Source: Oribacterium sp. oral taxon 102
Lineage (GTDB): Bacteria > Bacillota > Clostridia > Lachnospirales > Lachnospiraceae
Length of the DNA: 64,000 bases
Direction of reading: 5' to 3'
Assembly: GCF_013394775.1 (NCBI RefSeq)
Contig: NZ_JABXYT010000001.1
Coordinates: 324,501 to 388,500, forward strand
The position numbers and the translations under genes are program-made. Under the pieces are notes generated by a model. The model worked only from the letters and a program-made list of their open reading frames with translations. It did no database searches and was not told where the DNA came from. The stretch's first letter is position 1, and each line of letters opens with the position of its first letter. Of the stretch, positions 50,041 through 58,098 are shown piece by piece.

Positions 50041-50141
50041 ATGCCAAAGGCAACCTACATGTATTGGCAGAAACGATTTGATCGTGAAAATCCAGATCAG
50101 GAGCTTGAAAATAAGATACTGGAGATTCGTGAGCAGAATAA
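50041..50141 (+). pseudogene. Truncated orfB of IS copy 2
   Basis: The first 33 codons (MPKATYMYWQKRFDREN..) match copy 1, then the frame is cut by the IS starting at 50142. The DDE domain is missing and is not found on the other side of the second element, so a deletion accompanied or followed the insertion. Confidence 0.9.
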
Positions 50142-50336
50142 TGGTCCTATGTCAAGAAAAAGTACAAGTTAAAAATAACCTTTTTCGCTGATACTCCGCT
50201 GTTTATCCTACCGCCCTTCATGACAGTCACAGATCAGACTGTCATTCCGGTTGGTGTATGAGTACAATAATTCCCGCTAAACAGCATTAACAGTTTCAAA
50301 TGCTCTGTATCAGTGACTTACACACCGGATTATCTC

Positions 50337-51223
50337 TCAGCTTACGAGCTTGAGAGACTCCTCCAGTTTCTCCAGGTATTGCTCCTCATACTGACCCGGT
50401 GAGCAGTAATCACAATGACTATGGAGCCTCACTGTATTATAGAAAGTTTCAATATACTCAAATACAAGACGATAAGCATGTTGATAATCAAGTATCACAA
50501 ATCGATTGATCCATTCTCTCTCTTAATGAGTGCATGGAACGATTCGATGCATGCGTTATCCCAAGGATATCCCTTTGGGGAATAACTATTAATAAAGCTT
50601 GCAGTTGCATCTTTGAAAGCATCCGAAACATACTGTGATCCGCGATCATTGTGAAATACAAGCGGTTTGTCAACATGACGCTTTTGCTTTGCCAGATTGA
50701 CACAGTCGACAACATGCTGCGCTTCCAGGGTCGTGCTGAGGACCCAGGCGATGATTTTCCGTGAAAACAGATCCATAATACTAGTCAGGTACACAAAACC
50801 AATCACAGTAACAATATAAGTGATATCGGAAACCCATACAGCATTTGGCTCTGCCGGATTAAATTGCTGCTGCAGTATATTTTTTAATTTTGTACTGAAG
50901 TCAGAATCTATGGTTGTCCGGGTATATGGTTTTATCCATTGAGCCTTGATACCCATCTGATGCATGTAGGTGCCCACAGTCCGCTCGGAAATGGATTCAC
51001 CATCTTTATGAAGCTGCACCGTGATTTTGGGTGCCCCGTAGTTTTGATGGGATTTATCATATATTCTCTGGATTTTTTGTTTCATCGCTTCTCGACGCTT
51101 CTCTGTGTCGGAAGGGACACGCTTCTTCCAGGAAGCATAACCGGATCGTGAAACACCCAGATATTTCAGTATCCCGCTGACAGAGACCCGGTGTTTCACC
51201 GGAAATTGATGAACTTCCTCCAC
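50337..51223 (-). pseudogene. Transposase OrfB of the second IS3 element, frameshifted
   Basis: IS3-type DDE transposase: SDITYIVTVIGFVYLTSIMD (first Asp), FHNDRGSQYVSDAF (second), [13 protein letters not shown] (Glu). Directly after HALIKRE the run AAGAGAGAGAATGG shows (GA)4; removing one GA unit restores the expected ..[19 protein letters not shown].. and the frame then runs to a stop at 50337-50339. As it stands, the frame ends at 50495. The orfB frame is open upstream into orfA, with a slippery run of A residues (51280-51286 on the complementary strand) for -1 frameshifting. Confidence 0.85.
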
Positions 51224-51255
51224 GTATTCAGCAGTTGCTGTATATATGGCCAGTG

Positions 51256-51549
51256 TCAGTTTCCCAGGATACCGATGGCTTTTTTTAATACTTCAAGTGC
51301 GTCCTTTGTATCTCGTAATTCTCGCTGAAGCCTGGCGATTTCCTTTGCCTCGTCGCTGGAATAATTGCCGGCTCCGCGGGTTGGGACCTCACCATCGTTC
51401 TCCTTTGCCTTCTTGATCCAGGACTTTAACGCAGAAATACTGACATTGAGATTACTGGCTGCTGCCTGGTAAGATAGTTCCGGATGCTCCTTTTTGTAGC
51501 GAACTGCATCCTCCTTGAATTGTTGGGTATATACCGTTCCTTTTGCCAT
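51256..51549 (-). CDS. Transposase OrfA of the second IS3 element
   Basis: HTH protein of 97 aa: YTQQFKEDAVRYKKEHPELS, then YQAAASNLNVSISALKSWIK, then a coiled coil ending LEVLKKAIGILGN, typical of IS3-family OrfA. The start ATG 51549 follows AGGAGGGAAAAGAGTC. The end of the coiled coil overlaps the A7 slippery run used to enter orfB. Confidence 0.88.
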   Translation of the reverse strand: MAKGTVYTQQFKEDAVRYKKEHPELSYQAAASNLNVSISALKSWIKKAKENDGEVPTRGAGNYSSDEAKEIARLQRELRDTKDALEVLKKAIGILGN

Positions 51550-51626
51550 GACTCTTTTCCCTCCTGTTCTTTCATGGTACATGATTTATCAGGAAAAGGT
51601 CATTCTTATTTTGTACTATTTATATG

Positions 51627-52235
51627 CTAGCTCCAAATCTGCACATACTCGTACAAACCGCTCGCCGCCCAGAAGCTGTCTCGCTGATAGCGTTTGATCT
51701 GGTTAAAGGCTTCCCGGATGGCAACGCCCCGGCGTTTCAGCTCCACATGGACGAGGGGCAGACCGTTGACTAAAATTGTCATATCGTAGCGAGTATCGTG
51801 CTTCCCCTCAGATTCTTCATACTGGTTGATAACCTGCAAGCGGTTGTTGTGAATATTCTTTTTATCTATAAGCTGAATGTTCTTAGAAGTTCCATCATCC
51901 CTGCGGAGTACCTTTACATGGTCGGTCTGGATGGTACGGCTTTTCTCAATGATTCCCTCGTTGGCATTGGCAAGGGTCTCCGTAAGGAAACGCTTCCACT
52001 CGCTGTCAGTAAAGGTGTAATCGTTTAAACGCTCCAACTGCCGCCTGAGGTTAGCAATCAGACTGTTCTCATCATGGATGGTAAGGTACTCGTACCCTTG
52101 CGTAGTCAGCAGCCGGATGAACTCTTTTTCAAGAGCCGCTTCACTCTGAAAGCTGTCAGAGCGTGAGTTTTCCGGCGTATATTCAGCAACTACGGTGCTC
52201 TCATTGCTTGCGGCAATGATGTTATAAGCGCTCAT
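51627..52235 (-). pseudogene. hsdR: hsdR fragment: N-terminal about 200 codons of a type I restriction subunit
   Basis: The protein starts MSAYNIIAASNESTVVAEYT and has the HsdR N-terminal nuclease domain: FIRLLTTQGYEYL, NDYTFTDSEWKRFL, then NRLQVINQYEE, DMTILVNGLPLVHVELKRRG and IREAFNQIKRYQRDSF. The D..ELK pair is the PD-(D/E)XK catalytic signature. After YEYVQIW the sequence runs into the IS end at 51635 and stops within two codons. The helicase motor and C-terminal region (about 800 residues) are absent from the window. Without the motor, restriction by this subunit cannot work. Confidence 0.9.
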
Positions 52236-52255
52236 GCAGCATCCTCCTCGTTTCT

Positions 52256-52806
52256 TTATTTTTGCTGAAAGGTCAGCAGTTTATCTCGGTAAAATTCGTA
52301 TTGCTTTGTTCGTGCTTCAATCTCGGCGGGCAAGCCAGAAGTCAGATCGTTGCAAAGAGCGTCAAAGCGGTCAAGAAATCCCACAATCCTTTCTTGTTCG
52401 CTGATAGACGGGAGAGGAATGGGAATACTGTTCAGATTCTTCTGATTCAGCTTTGGCTGCGCTCCACCCGAAATATATGGAGAAAGGTCGATAGAGTTCA
52501 GATAGAACTCGACATACCTTCTTGTTGCGTAACAGTCAAACTTCAACACATGGGCATGGTTGTTTACCCAGTTTTTCCCCGAAATAGAGAACGCAATCGG
52601 TGTGCTTCTCGCTACAAGGTTGTTGCCATCCTCTGATATAAGCAAGTAGTCTCCATCGAAGATATAACTGCTCACATAGTCCACAATGCCGGAAGCGCCA
52701 TAATAAGGGTATTCACCAGCTTCACGGTTTCCGCTTGTAACAGGCTTTCTCCTGCTGTCATGGTTTTCCGAAATTGCATTCAAAGTAACAGTGACATAAC
52801 CAAAAA
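52256..52806 (-). pseudogene. Detached HsdS specificity half (one target-recognition domain)
   Basis: About 175 residues: a TRD (AISENHDSRRKPVTSGNREA, YYGASGIVDYVSSYIFDGDY, ISEDGNNLVARSTPIAFSIS) and the conserved helical spacer (IPIPLPSISEQERIVGFLDR, KQYEFYRDKLLTFQQK). It has no proper start; the open frame continues upstream through TVTL into the 25-base direct repeat that borders the IS481-like element. Collapsing that element and one repeat copy puts it in frame with one of the three exit frames of the octamer tract in hsdS. So it was probably a downstream third recognition domain of that gene. Confidence 0.8.
52782..52806. repeat. 25-bp direct repeat, left copy, abutting the IS481-like element
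   Basis: Identical to 53876-53900. Each copy touches the outer base of an inverted repeat of the element, as a target-site duplication would. Core: GTAACAGTGACATAACC. Confidence 0.9.
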
Positions 52807-53875
52807 TGTAGGTTTGTCAAACATATGTTACACCCCACTGAATAAACTCTCTTAGGACGACGGCGGGGGATTTCCAGCCAAGGGGACGCATCGGAAAGTT
52901 GTTGTAATCCCTCCGGTTATACAGTTTGAGCTGCCTGGAGAAGTCCTCAAAGGAGTAGAAGGTGTGCGTGGCATAGAAACGCTCGTTGTCTTTTCGGTGA
53001 CTTCTCTCGACCTTTCCGTTATGCCTTGGGGTAAACGGTCGGATCTGCTTGTGCCGGATCCCATGCTCGGCCAGACGTTTTGGGAATAGAGTCAGGTTTG
53101 AAGAGGAATTGGCTATGAAGCGCTTTGTGAATTCCGGTCCGTTGTCCGTCTGGACGCATTCAATCGGCAGCGGAAAGGCCTTCAGCAGATGCTCCAGAAA
53201 AGCAGCGGATGTGTAGGTATTATGCTCATCAAAGGACTCCACAAAACGCCAGCGGGAGTATTCATCGATCGCCGTGTACTGGTAGAATTTCTGCCCTTTG
53301 GCTTTGTTAACCAGACAGACTGCCGGAACGTATTTTACATCAATTTGGAACCGCTGGCCGGGATAGAGCATTTGCTCGTAGGGCTTAGGTACATACTTAG
53401 GGTTCTGCGGCTTGACTGCCATGATTCCCTGGCGCCTGAGAACGCGATAAAGGCCGGTAACAGAGCGTTTGTAGCCGCGCTGCATGAGCTTTACCCAGAA
53501 GGTGACAAGGCCGGCGCTTTGGTTCCTGCGGCGCATGTCGGAGATGAGCTTCAACTCCTCCGGGGTATGCTGGTTGGGATGACTGTGGGGGCGCCTGGAT
53601 CGGTAACTGAGAGACTCCCAGGAGCCGTCATAGCGTTTCATCCAGCGGTAGATAAACTGTCGGTTAACGCGATAACGGACCGCAGCTTTGGTGACACCAT
53701 GTTTTTGTGCGTAACGGATAAGAGATAGCCTAAAGCGCATATCCTGTGTTATAGTAGCCACAACGGAAGACCTCCTTATGTTTGGATTTGTTTGTGGTGA
53801 ACTAACTTTAACACAAGACAGGCTCTTCCGTTTTTTTATTTAGTTGTGATGTAACACATGTATTGTAATCCTACA
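52807..53875 (-). mobile_element. IS481-like insertion element in the hsdS region
   Basis: 1069 bp. The ends are imperfect inverted repeats starting TGTAGG on both sides and sharing ACAT(A/G)TGTTACA inward (left 52807-52833, right 53849-53875). It contains one transposase gene on the minus strand. Exact 25-bp direct repeats flank it. Confidence 0.85.
52817..53761 (-). CDS. DDE transposase, IS481-like
   Basis: Single-frame transposase, 314 aa. N-terminal HTH (RYAQKHGVTKAAVRYRVNRQ, FIYRWMKRYDG) and a second one (ELKLISDMRRRNQSAGLVTF). Catalytic rve core: first Asp in FQIDVKYVPAV, second in CVQTDNGPEF, Glu in RHNGKVERSHRKDNE. The coding end reaches into the left terminal repeat. No stop or frameshift, so the element may be functional. 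Confidence 0.9.
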   Translation of the reverse strand: MATITQDMRFRLSLIRYAQKHGVTKAAVRYRVNRQFIYRWMKRYDGSWESLSYRSRRPHSHPNQHTPEELKLISDMRRRNQSAGLVTFWVKLMQRGYKRSVTGLYRVLRRQGIMAVKPQNPKYVPKPYEQMLYPGQRFQIDVKYVPAVCLVNKAKGQKFYQYTAIDEYSRWRFVESFDEHNTYTSAAFLEHLLKAFPLPIECVQTDNGPEFTKRFIANSSSNLTLFPKRLAEHGIRHKQIRPFTPRHNGKVERSHRKDNERFYATHTFYSFEDFSRQLKLYNRRDYNNFPMRPLGWKSPAVVLREFIQWGVTYV

Positions 53876-53900
53876 AAAGTAACAGTGACATAACCAAAAA
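53876..53900. repeat. 25-bp direct repeat, right copy
   Basis: Identical to 52782-52806 and directly adjacent to the right terminal repeat of the IS481-like element. Confidence 0.9.
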
Positions 53901-53918
53901 CATATTGACACAGCCGAA

Positions 53919-55367
53919 TCAGCGCATTATAATTGTCTGTTTGTCTGTTTGTCTGTTTGTCTGTTTGTCTGTTTGTCTGTTTGTCTGTTTGTCTGTTTGT
54001 CTGTTTGTCTGTTTGTCTGTTTGTCTGTTTGTCTGTTTGTCTGTTTGTCTGTTTGTCTGTTTGTCTGTTTGTCTGTTTGTCTGTTTGTCTGTTTGTCTGT
54101 TTGTCTGTTTGTCTGTTTGTCTGTTTGTCTGTTTGTCTGTTTGTCTGTTTGTCTGTTTGTCTGTTTGTCTGTTTGTCTGTTTGTCTGTTTGTCTGTTTGT
54201 CTGTTTGTCTGTTTGTCTGTTTGTTAAGATTGTCTTGCCAGTTGCGGCGTAAGTCAAGAGGGCATCACGATAGAACTCATACTGCTTTTGTCTTGCTTCG
54301 ATCTCGGCAGGGAGACCGATTTTCAGGTCAGAACAGATAGCATCGAAGTTGTCGAGAACATTGACAATACGGTTTTGAATTTCAAGCGGCGGAACAGGTA
54401 TCTGTATCGTATCAAAGCTCTTTTGATTCAAATTGTTCCTATCACTTATAGTCATTGACGCAATATCTTGTTTGCATTTATGGGAATTCAGATAATGACA
54501 AAGGAAATATGGATTAACCCGTGCAGTATCCTTGATTCTCGTCGTTATTGTAGTAAACCCAATTGCACCATCGTATTCATCATCAATTACAGCCGATGTC
54601 CCAACATCACCTGTATGGACGGTTATAATATCGCCCTTACGCAAAATCTTCTTCTTGTTTTTCTGTGCAAACTCCTTGCTAATATATTCGACAGTTTTCA
54701 GTACAATTTTATTCTGTTGAATATCAGAATTGTGCAAAAGAATTACGCCGTTTTCTCTTTTGTGCTGACTGACAGAAGTAGCAAGTCCTATGCTTGTCTC
54801 AGCTATATCAGAAATGGTAAACAGCTCGACATCATAGCTGTATGTCAGCAGCTTGTCCCGATAAAACTCATACTGCTTCTTTCTCGCTGTAAGCTCCGTG
54901 AAATTGTCCAGAATACGGACAATTTCACTCTGCACAGGCAGAGGGGGAACGGGGATTTCAAGTTGCTCAATTGATGCCCTTGACAATCTTGGGATACTGG
55001 CTTTTCGAACTCTCGATTTAATTTGTGGCTGAATCCTTAGAAGCGCATGATACAGGTATCTACTGGAAATATCTTCTCTGCATACCATTGGATAGCAGTC
55101 ATCAGCAGCCCAAAATTTTACGGAACTGAAGCCAATTTCGCCAGCCGCACCTGCCCCAATAACAAAGGCGGTATTTTCTGGGTAATTATAATCCGTATGG
55201 TATCCAAGAGGGGTCATGCTGTTTTAAAACACGGGATAGCCACAGTCGTTTGAAAGTTGATCTCGAACCAGTCTTTTCCCCCGTTCGATTGAAACCGCTA
55301 CGCCCAGCTTTTTATACTCCACCCCATCCGGGCAGTATTGCTGAATCAGTTCATCCAGCTTACTCAT
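53919..55367 (-). pseudogene. hsdS: HsdS type I specificity subunit with a stop at codon 48 and a 3' octamer tract
   Basis: The natural start is ATG 55367, overlapping the rhuM-like stop: MSKLDELIQQYCPDGVEYKK, a standard HsdS opening. Codon 48 is TAA (55224-55226) in ..GYPVF-stop-NSMTPLGYHTDY, where a Gln codon would complete the usual sequence. The next ATG (codon 51, 55217) could allow a shortened product. After the stop the frame holds TRD1, spacer ARKKQYEFYRDKLLTY, TRD2 (IAETSIGLATSVSQHKRENG) and spacer ARQKQYEFYRDALLTY. It then runs through 36 octamers, coding QTDKQTNR over and over, and ends QTIIMR. TRD1 start and function are therefore doubtful. Confidence 0.88.
53933..54224. repeat. 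Simple sequence repeat: 36.5 copies of TTGTCTGT
   Basis: Uninterrupted octamer array, 288 bases for 36 full units plus TTGT, reading ACAGACAA on the coding strand of hsdS. Since 8 is not a multiple of 3, each gained or lost unit changes the exit frame. All three frames are open inside the array and encode the same eight-residue cycle. Confidence 0.97.
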
Positions 55368-56458
55368 TTGTCCTCACCATCCTTCCCGGTTTCTGTTTCA
55401 ATCGCTTCCGGCAGGCTCTGCGCTGCTTCTTCCAGTAATATCCTGTCGAAGTCGCTTTGATACAGCTGATCCTGCACGATGCGATACTTTTCAAACTCGC
55501 TCAGGGCGTGAGCCTTGGCAAGCTCTGCGGATATCTTTCCGGCATCCTGCAAAACCTCTCTGTCCCACACGGTGAGAAAGCCATCGAGCCGCTTCTCCCA
55601 ATCTGCCATTGTCATCGGAATGTGCCGCTCTGCCTGTGCTTCTGCCAGATCCAGATATGCCGAAACAATGCGTCCCAACTGGGAAAGCTCCTTTTCGGTC
55701 AAGTAGTTTTTCGCTACCACAACATCATAGGCATGAATTTTGCTTTTTGGCGAGCCGTCCCATGTGGTAAGCCCCATGTGTTCCTTTCCTGCATCTGCTT
55801 GGTTGTAGATAACCTCGGCTGCTGTTTGCCCATGAACACTGTAATGCAATTTGTTTTGCACCGCTGCAAAAAAGCGTTTTGTAGCCGCTGCAGAAGGGTC
55901 ATAGTCCAAAGCTGTGGCATAAATATCGGTGATTTTCTGGTAGAATTTTCGTTCCGAAAGACGAATCTCACGGATTTTTTCCAGCTGCTTTTCAAAATAT
56001 TCTTTTGTCAGCACTGTTCCACCATTTTTCAGACGGTTATCATCCATAACCCAGCCTTGAATGGTGTAATCTTTTACAATATAGTTGACCCATTTTCTAA
56101 ACTGCACCGCTCGCTCGTTATTCACCTTGAAGCCAACCGAAATAATCATTTGCAGATTATAATGGTTTACTTCACGAGCAACCTCACGGGAACCTTCCGT
56201 TTGAACTATCCGATATTTTCGGATAGTTGCCGATTGTTCCAATTCTGAATCAGAATATATTTTTTTAATATGGTCATTGATGGTTCGTACATCCACATCA
56301 TACAAAGCGGCCATCATTTTTTGCGTCAGCCAGATGTTTTCGTTCTCGTAACGCATCTCTATGCTTTTTTCGTCTGCACCTGTGGAGGCAACAAATGTCA
56401 GATATTCCGCAGCGGAGGAACGAACGATGCTGATTTCACGCTTGTCCTTCTTCATCAT
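55364..56458 (-). CDS. RhuM-family protein within the type I R-M locus
   Basis: Protein of 364 aa of the RhuM (virulence RhuM/SPI-3) family. Features: IWLTQKMMAALYDVDVRTIN and DHIKKIYSDSELEQSATIRK (a DNA-binding-like start), HYNLQMIISVGFKVNNERAV and QFRKWVNYIVKDYTIQGWVM (family core), then a C-terminal helical region with GLTTWDGSPKSKIHAYDVVV and AKNYLTEKELSQLGRIVSAY. The start overlaps the hsdM stop (ATGA at 56455-56458) and the stop overlaps the hsdS start, so it is an integral member of the operon. RhuM genes are often found inside type I loci; their role is unknown. No damage is visible. Confidence 0.87.
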   Translation of the reverse strand: MMKKDKREISIVRSSAAEYLTFVASTGADEKSIEMRYENENIWLTQKMMAALYDVDVRTINDHIKKIYSDSELEQSATIRKYRIVQTEGSREVAREVNHYNLQMIISVGFKVNNERAVQFRKWVNYIVKDYTIQGWVMDDNRLKNGGTVLTKEYFEKQLEKIREIRLSERKFYQKITDIYATALDYDPSAAATKRFFAAVQNKLHYSVHGQTAAEVIYNQADAGKEHMGLTTWDGSPKSKIHAYDVVVAKNYLTEKELSQLGRIVSAYLDLAEAQAERHIPMTMADWEKRLDGFLTVWDREVLQDAGKISAELAKAHALSEFEKYRIVQDQLYQSDFDRILLEEAAQSLPEAIETETGKDGEDK

Positions 56459-57489
56459 CCCACCTCGATCTCTGCAATAATCTTTGCTATTTCATCACGA
56501 AGAACCTGTTCACGGGCAACGATTTTTTCGATCTCAGCGTTAAGCTCCACAATGTCGATTTTCTCTCTGTTGTCCTCGGCTTCCACATAGGTGGAAACAG
56601 AGAGATTATAATCATTGTCCGCAATTTCTTCATAGCCTGCCAGATGAGAGAAGTGTGCTTCCTCGGATCGATTGGCAAAGGTGTCCACGATTCTTTCGAT
56701 GTTCGCCTGTGTCAGCTTGTTGTTGTTCGTTACCTTGATACACTCAGCGGAAGCGTCAATAAAAAGGGTTTTGTTGTCGGCTTTGCCTTTTTTCAGCACC
56801 ATAATGCAGGTCGCAATAGAAGTTCCAAAGAACAGATTGCTCGGCAGTTGGATAATGCAATCAATAAAGTTGTTGTCGATCAGATACTTTCTGATTTTCT
56901 GTTCTGCACCGCCACGGTACATAATGCCGGGGAAGCAGACGATTGCTGCTGTGCCGCCTGTTGCCAGCCATGAAAGGGAGTGCATGATAAAGGCAAGGTC
57001 GGCTTTAGACTTCGGTGCGAGAACGCCAGCCGGAGAAAAACGAGGAACGTTAATCAGCAGAGGGTTGTCATCGCCAGCCCACTTGATGGAATAGGGAGGG
57101 TTGGAAACGATCAGCTCGAACGGTTCATCGTCCCAATGCTGCGGTGCGGTCAATGTATCCTCACAGGCAATGTCAAACTTATCAAAGCCAACATCATGCA
57201 GGAACATATTGATACGGCAAAGGTTGTAAGTAGTGATATTGATTTCCTGCCCATAAAAGCCATTTCTAACGGCATCTCTGCCTAAAACTTTCTCTGCTTT
57301 CAGAAGCAGGGAGCCAGAGCCGCAGGCGGGGTCTATCAAGACGTTATCTTTGATACAAAGGTTATGTGCGGAATCAGCCCTGAAACCGCGCACTTTCTGG
57401 GCTTTTCTGCGTTTTGGCACACCGAAAGAGGTGCGTCTTTCCGGTATGAAATTGTAAGCTGTTGCTGTTGCTGTGCTCAAAAGCGACAC
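56455..57489 (-). pseudogene. hsdM: hsdM, 5'-truncated type I DNA methyltransferase
   Basis: N6-adenine methyltransferase subunit. Motif I DPACGSGSLLL and the catalytic IVSNPPYSIKW are present, as is the C-terminal helix region (AEIEKIVAREQVLRDEIAKI). But motif I lies only about 50 residues from the first possible start, where HsdM normally has some 150-200 residues before it. The first 46 residues here (MSLLSTATATAYNFIPERRT..) do not resemble HsdM. The N-terminal helical domain that contacts HsdS is missing, so activity is unlikely. GTG 57489 follows GAAAGGG. The break lies near 57350-57490. Confidence 0.82.
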
Positions 57490-57542
57490 CCCTTTCTGTA
57501 ATCGTTAAAAAGTATAAAATCGTTAAAAGATATCACGGCTGT

Positions 57543-58097
57543 TCACTTTAACGGCAGCACCATCAAAATGTCATCGCTATATGTCCCATCATCATATTTG
57601 TTCGCATCTGGTATACGACCATACTCCTTAAAGCCCAGGCTTTCATAAAGATGATAAGCCCCGTCATTTCCGCCAACCACAGTCAACTCAGCCTGTTCAT
57701 ACCCTTGATCTTTTATCTTTCGGATCAGGACTTCCATCAAGAGTCTTCCCAAGCCAAAACCCGTATACTTCTGAAACAGAGCAATCCCTATACCCGCACG
57801 ATGTTTTATCCTGCGGCTACTTGTTTTTCCCTCAAAAGAACAGTTTCCCGCATACTCGCCATCAACGAACGCGAGTATCAATAAGCCGTTCTCAGATTCA
57901 TTGTGTTCCTTAATAAAAATAAGCTCGTCTTCCGTAGTGTATTTGACTTCATCCGGCGCACACATCAAAAACCTTGTCTCTCCTGTGACGGTTTTCAGAT
58001 AGTCAATCAGCATATTGGCATCATCAGCAGTTTCATTTGCACTGCGTAGCAATATCTCTTTTCCGTCCAGCTCGTATTTTTCTTCGGATAAAATCAT
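57543..58097 (-). CDS. GNAT-family N-acetyltransferase
   Basis: Acetyltransferase of 184 aa. The acetyl-CoA motif is in AGIGIALFQKYTGFGLGRLLM (Q/R-x-x-G-x-G variant) with the following ELTVVGGNDGAYHLYESLGF, which is the usual motif B (N..A..LYE..GF). The N-terminal part LDGKEILLRSANETADDANM is RimJ-like. Starts one base after the stop of the GNAT-TIM fusion gene. The substrate is unknown; relatives acetylate amino sugars, antibiotics or protein termini. Confidence 0.85.
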   Translation of the reverse strand: MILSEEKYELDGKEILLRSANETADDANMLIDYLKTVTGETRFLMCAPDEVKYTTEDELIFIKEHNESENGLLILAFVDGEYAGNCSFEGKTSSRRIKHRAGIGIALFQKYTGFGLGRLLMEVLIRKIKDQGYEQAELTVVGGNDGAYHLYESLGFKEYGRIPDANKYDDGTYSDDILMVLPLK

Positions 58098-58098
58098 T

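Larger units (their letters stand above)
49384..50141 (+). mobile_element. IS3-family (IS150-like) element, copy 2, truncated at its right side
   Basis: Matches copy 1 at a constant offset of 10105 from TGTACCGACC to ..GAGCAGAATAA; I noticed only one base difference in the compared stretch. After 50141 the match stops and a different IS begins. Same orientation as copy 1. The left flank is AAGGGGCTGTCGCACTAAATGAA, the first arm and loop of the PfkB terminator. Confidence 0.9.
50142..51635 (-). mobile_element. Second IS3-family element, inserted across the IS copy 2 / hsdR junction
   Basis: About 1.49 kb. The left end begins TGGTCCTATGTCAAG and the right end, read inward on the minus strand, begins TGGAGCTAGCATATAA. 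Both then share AGTACAA and a region like ACCTTTT. It carries orfA and a frameshifted orfB on the minus strand. To its left is a truncated IS150-like orfB, to its right hsdR, and neither continues on the opposite side. Confidence 0.8.

Noticed and set aside
39279..50141. Proven composite transposon with target-site duplication
   Set aside because: The right IS copy is truncated and its outer end is lost, so no flanking duplication can be checked. The structure is reported only as a candidate.
53933..54224. CRISPR array
   Set aside because: The unit is 8 bases with no spacers and there is no cas gene nearby.
53905..54340. Plus-strand open frames coding SVCLFVCL repeats
   Set aside because: They are the complement of the octamer array; all six frames are open in an 8-base repeat without stops. 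The hsdS reading on the minus strand explains the region.
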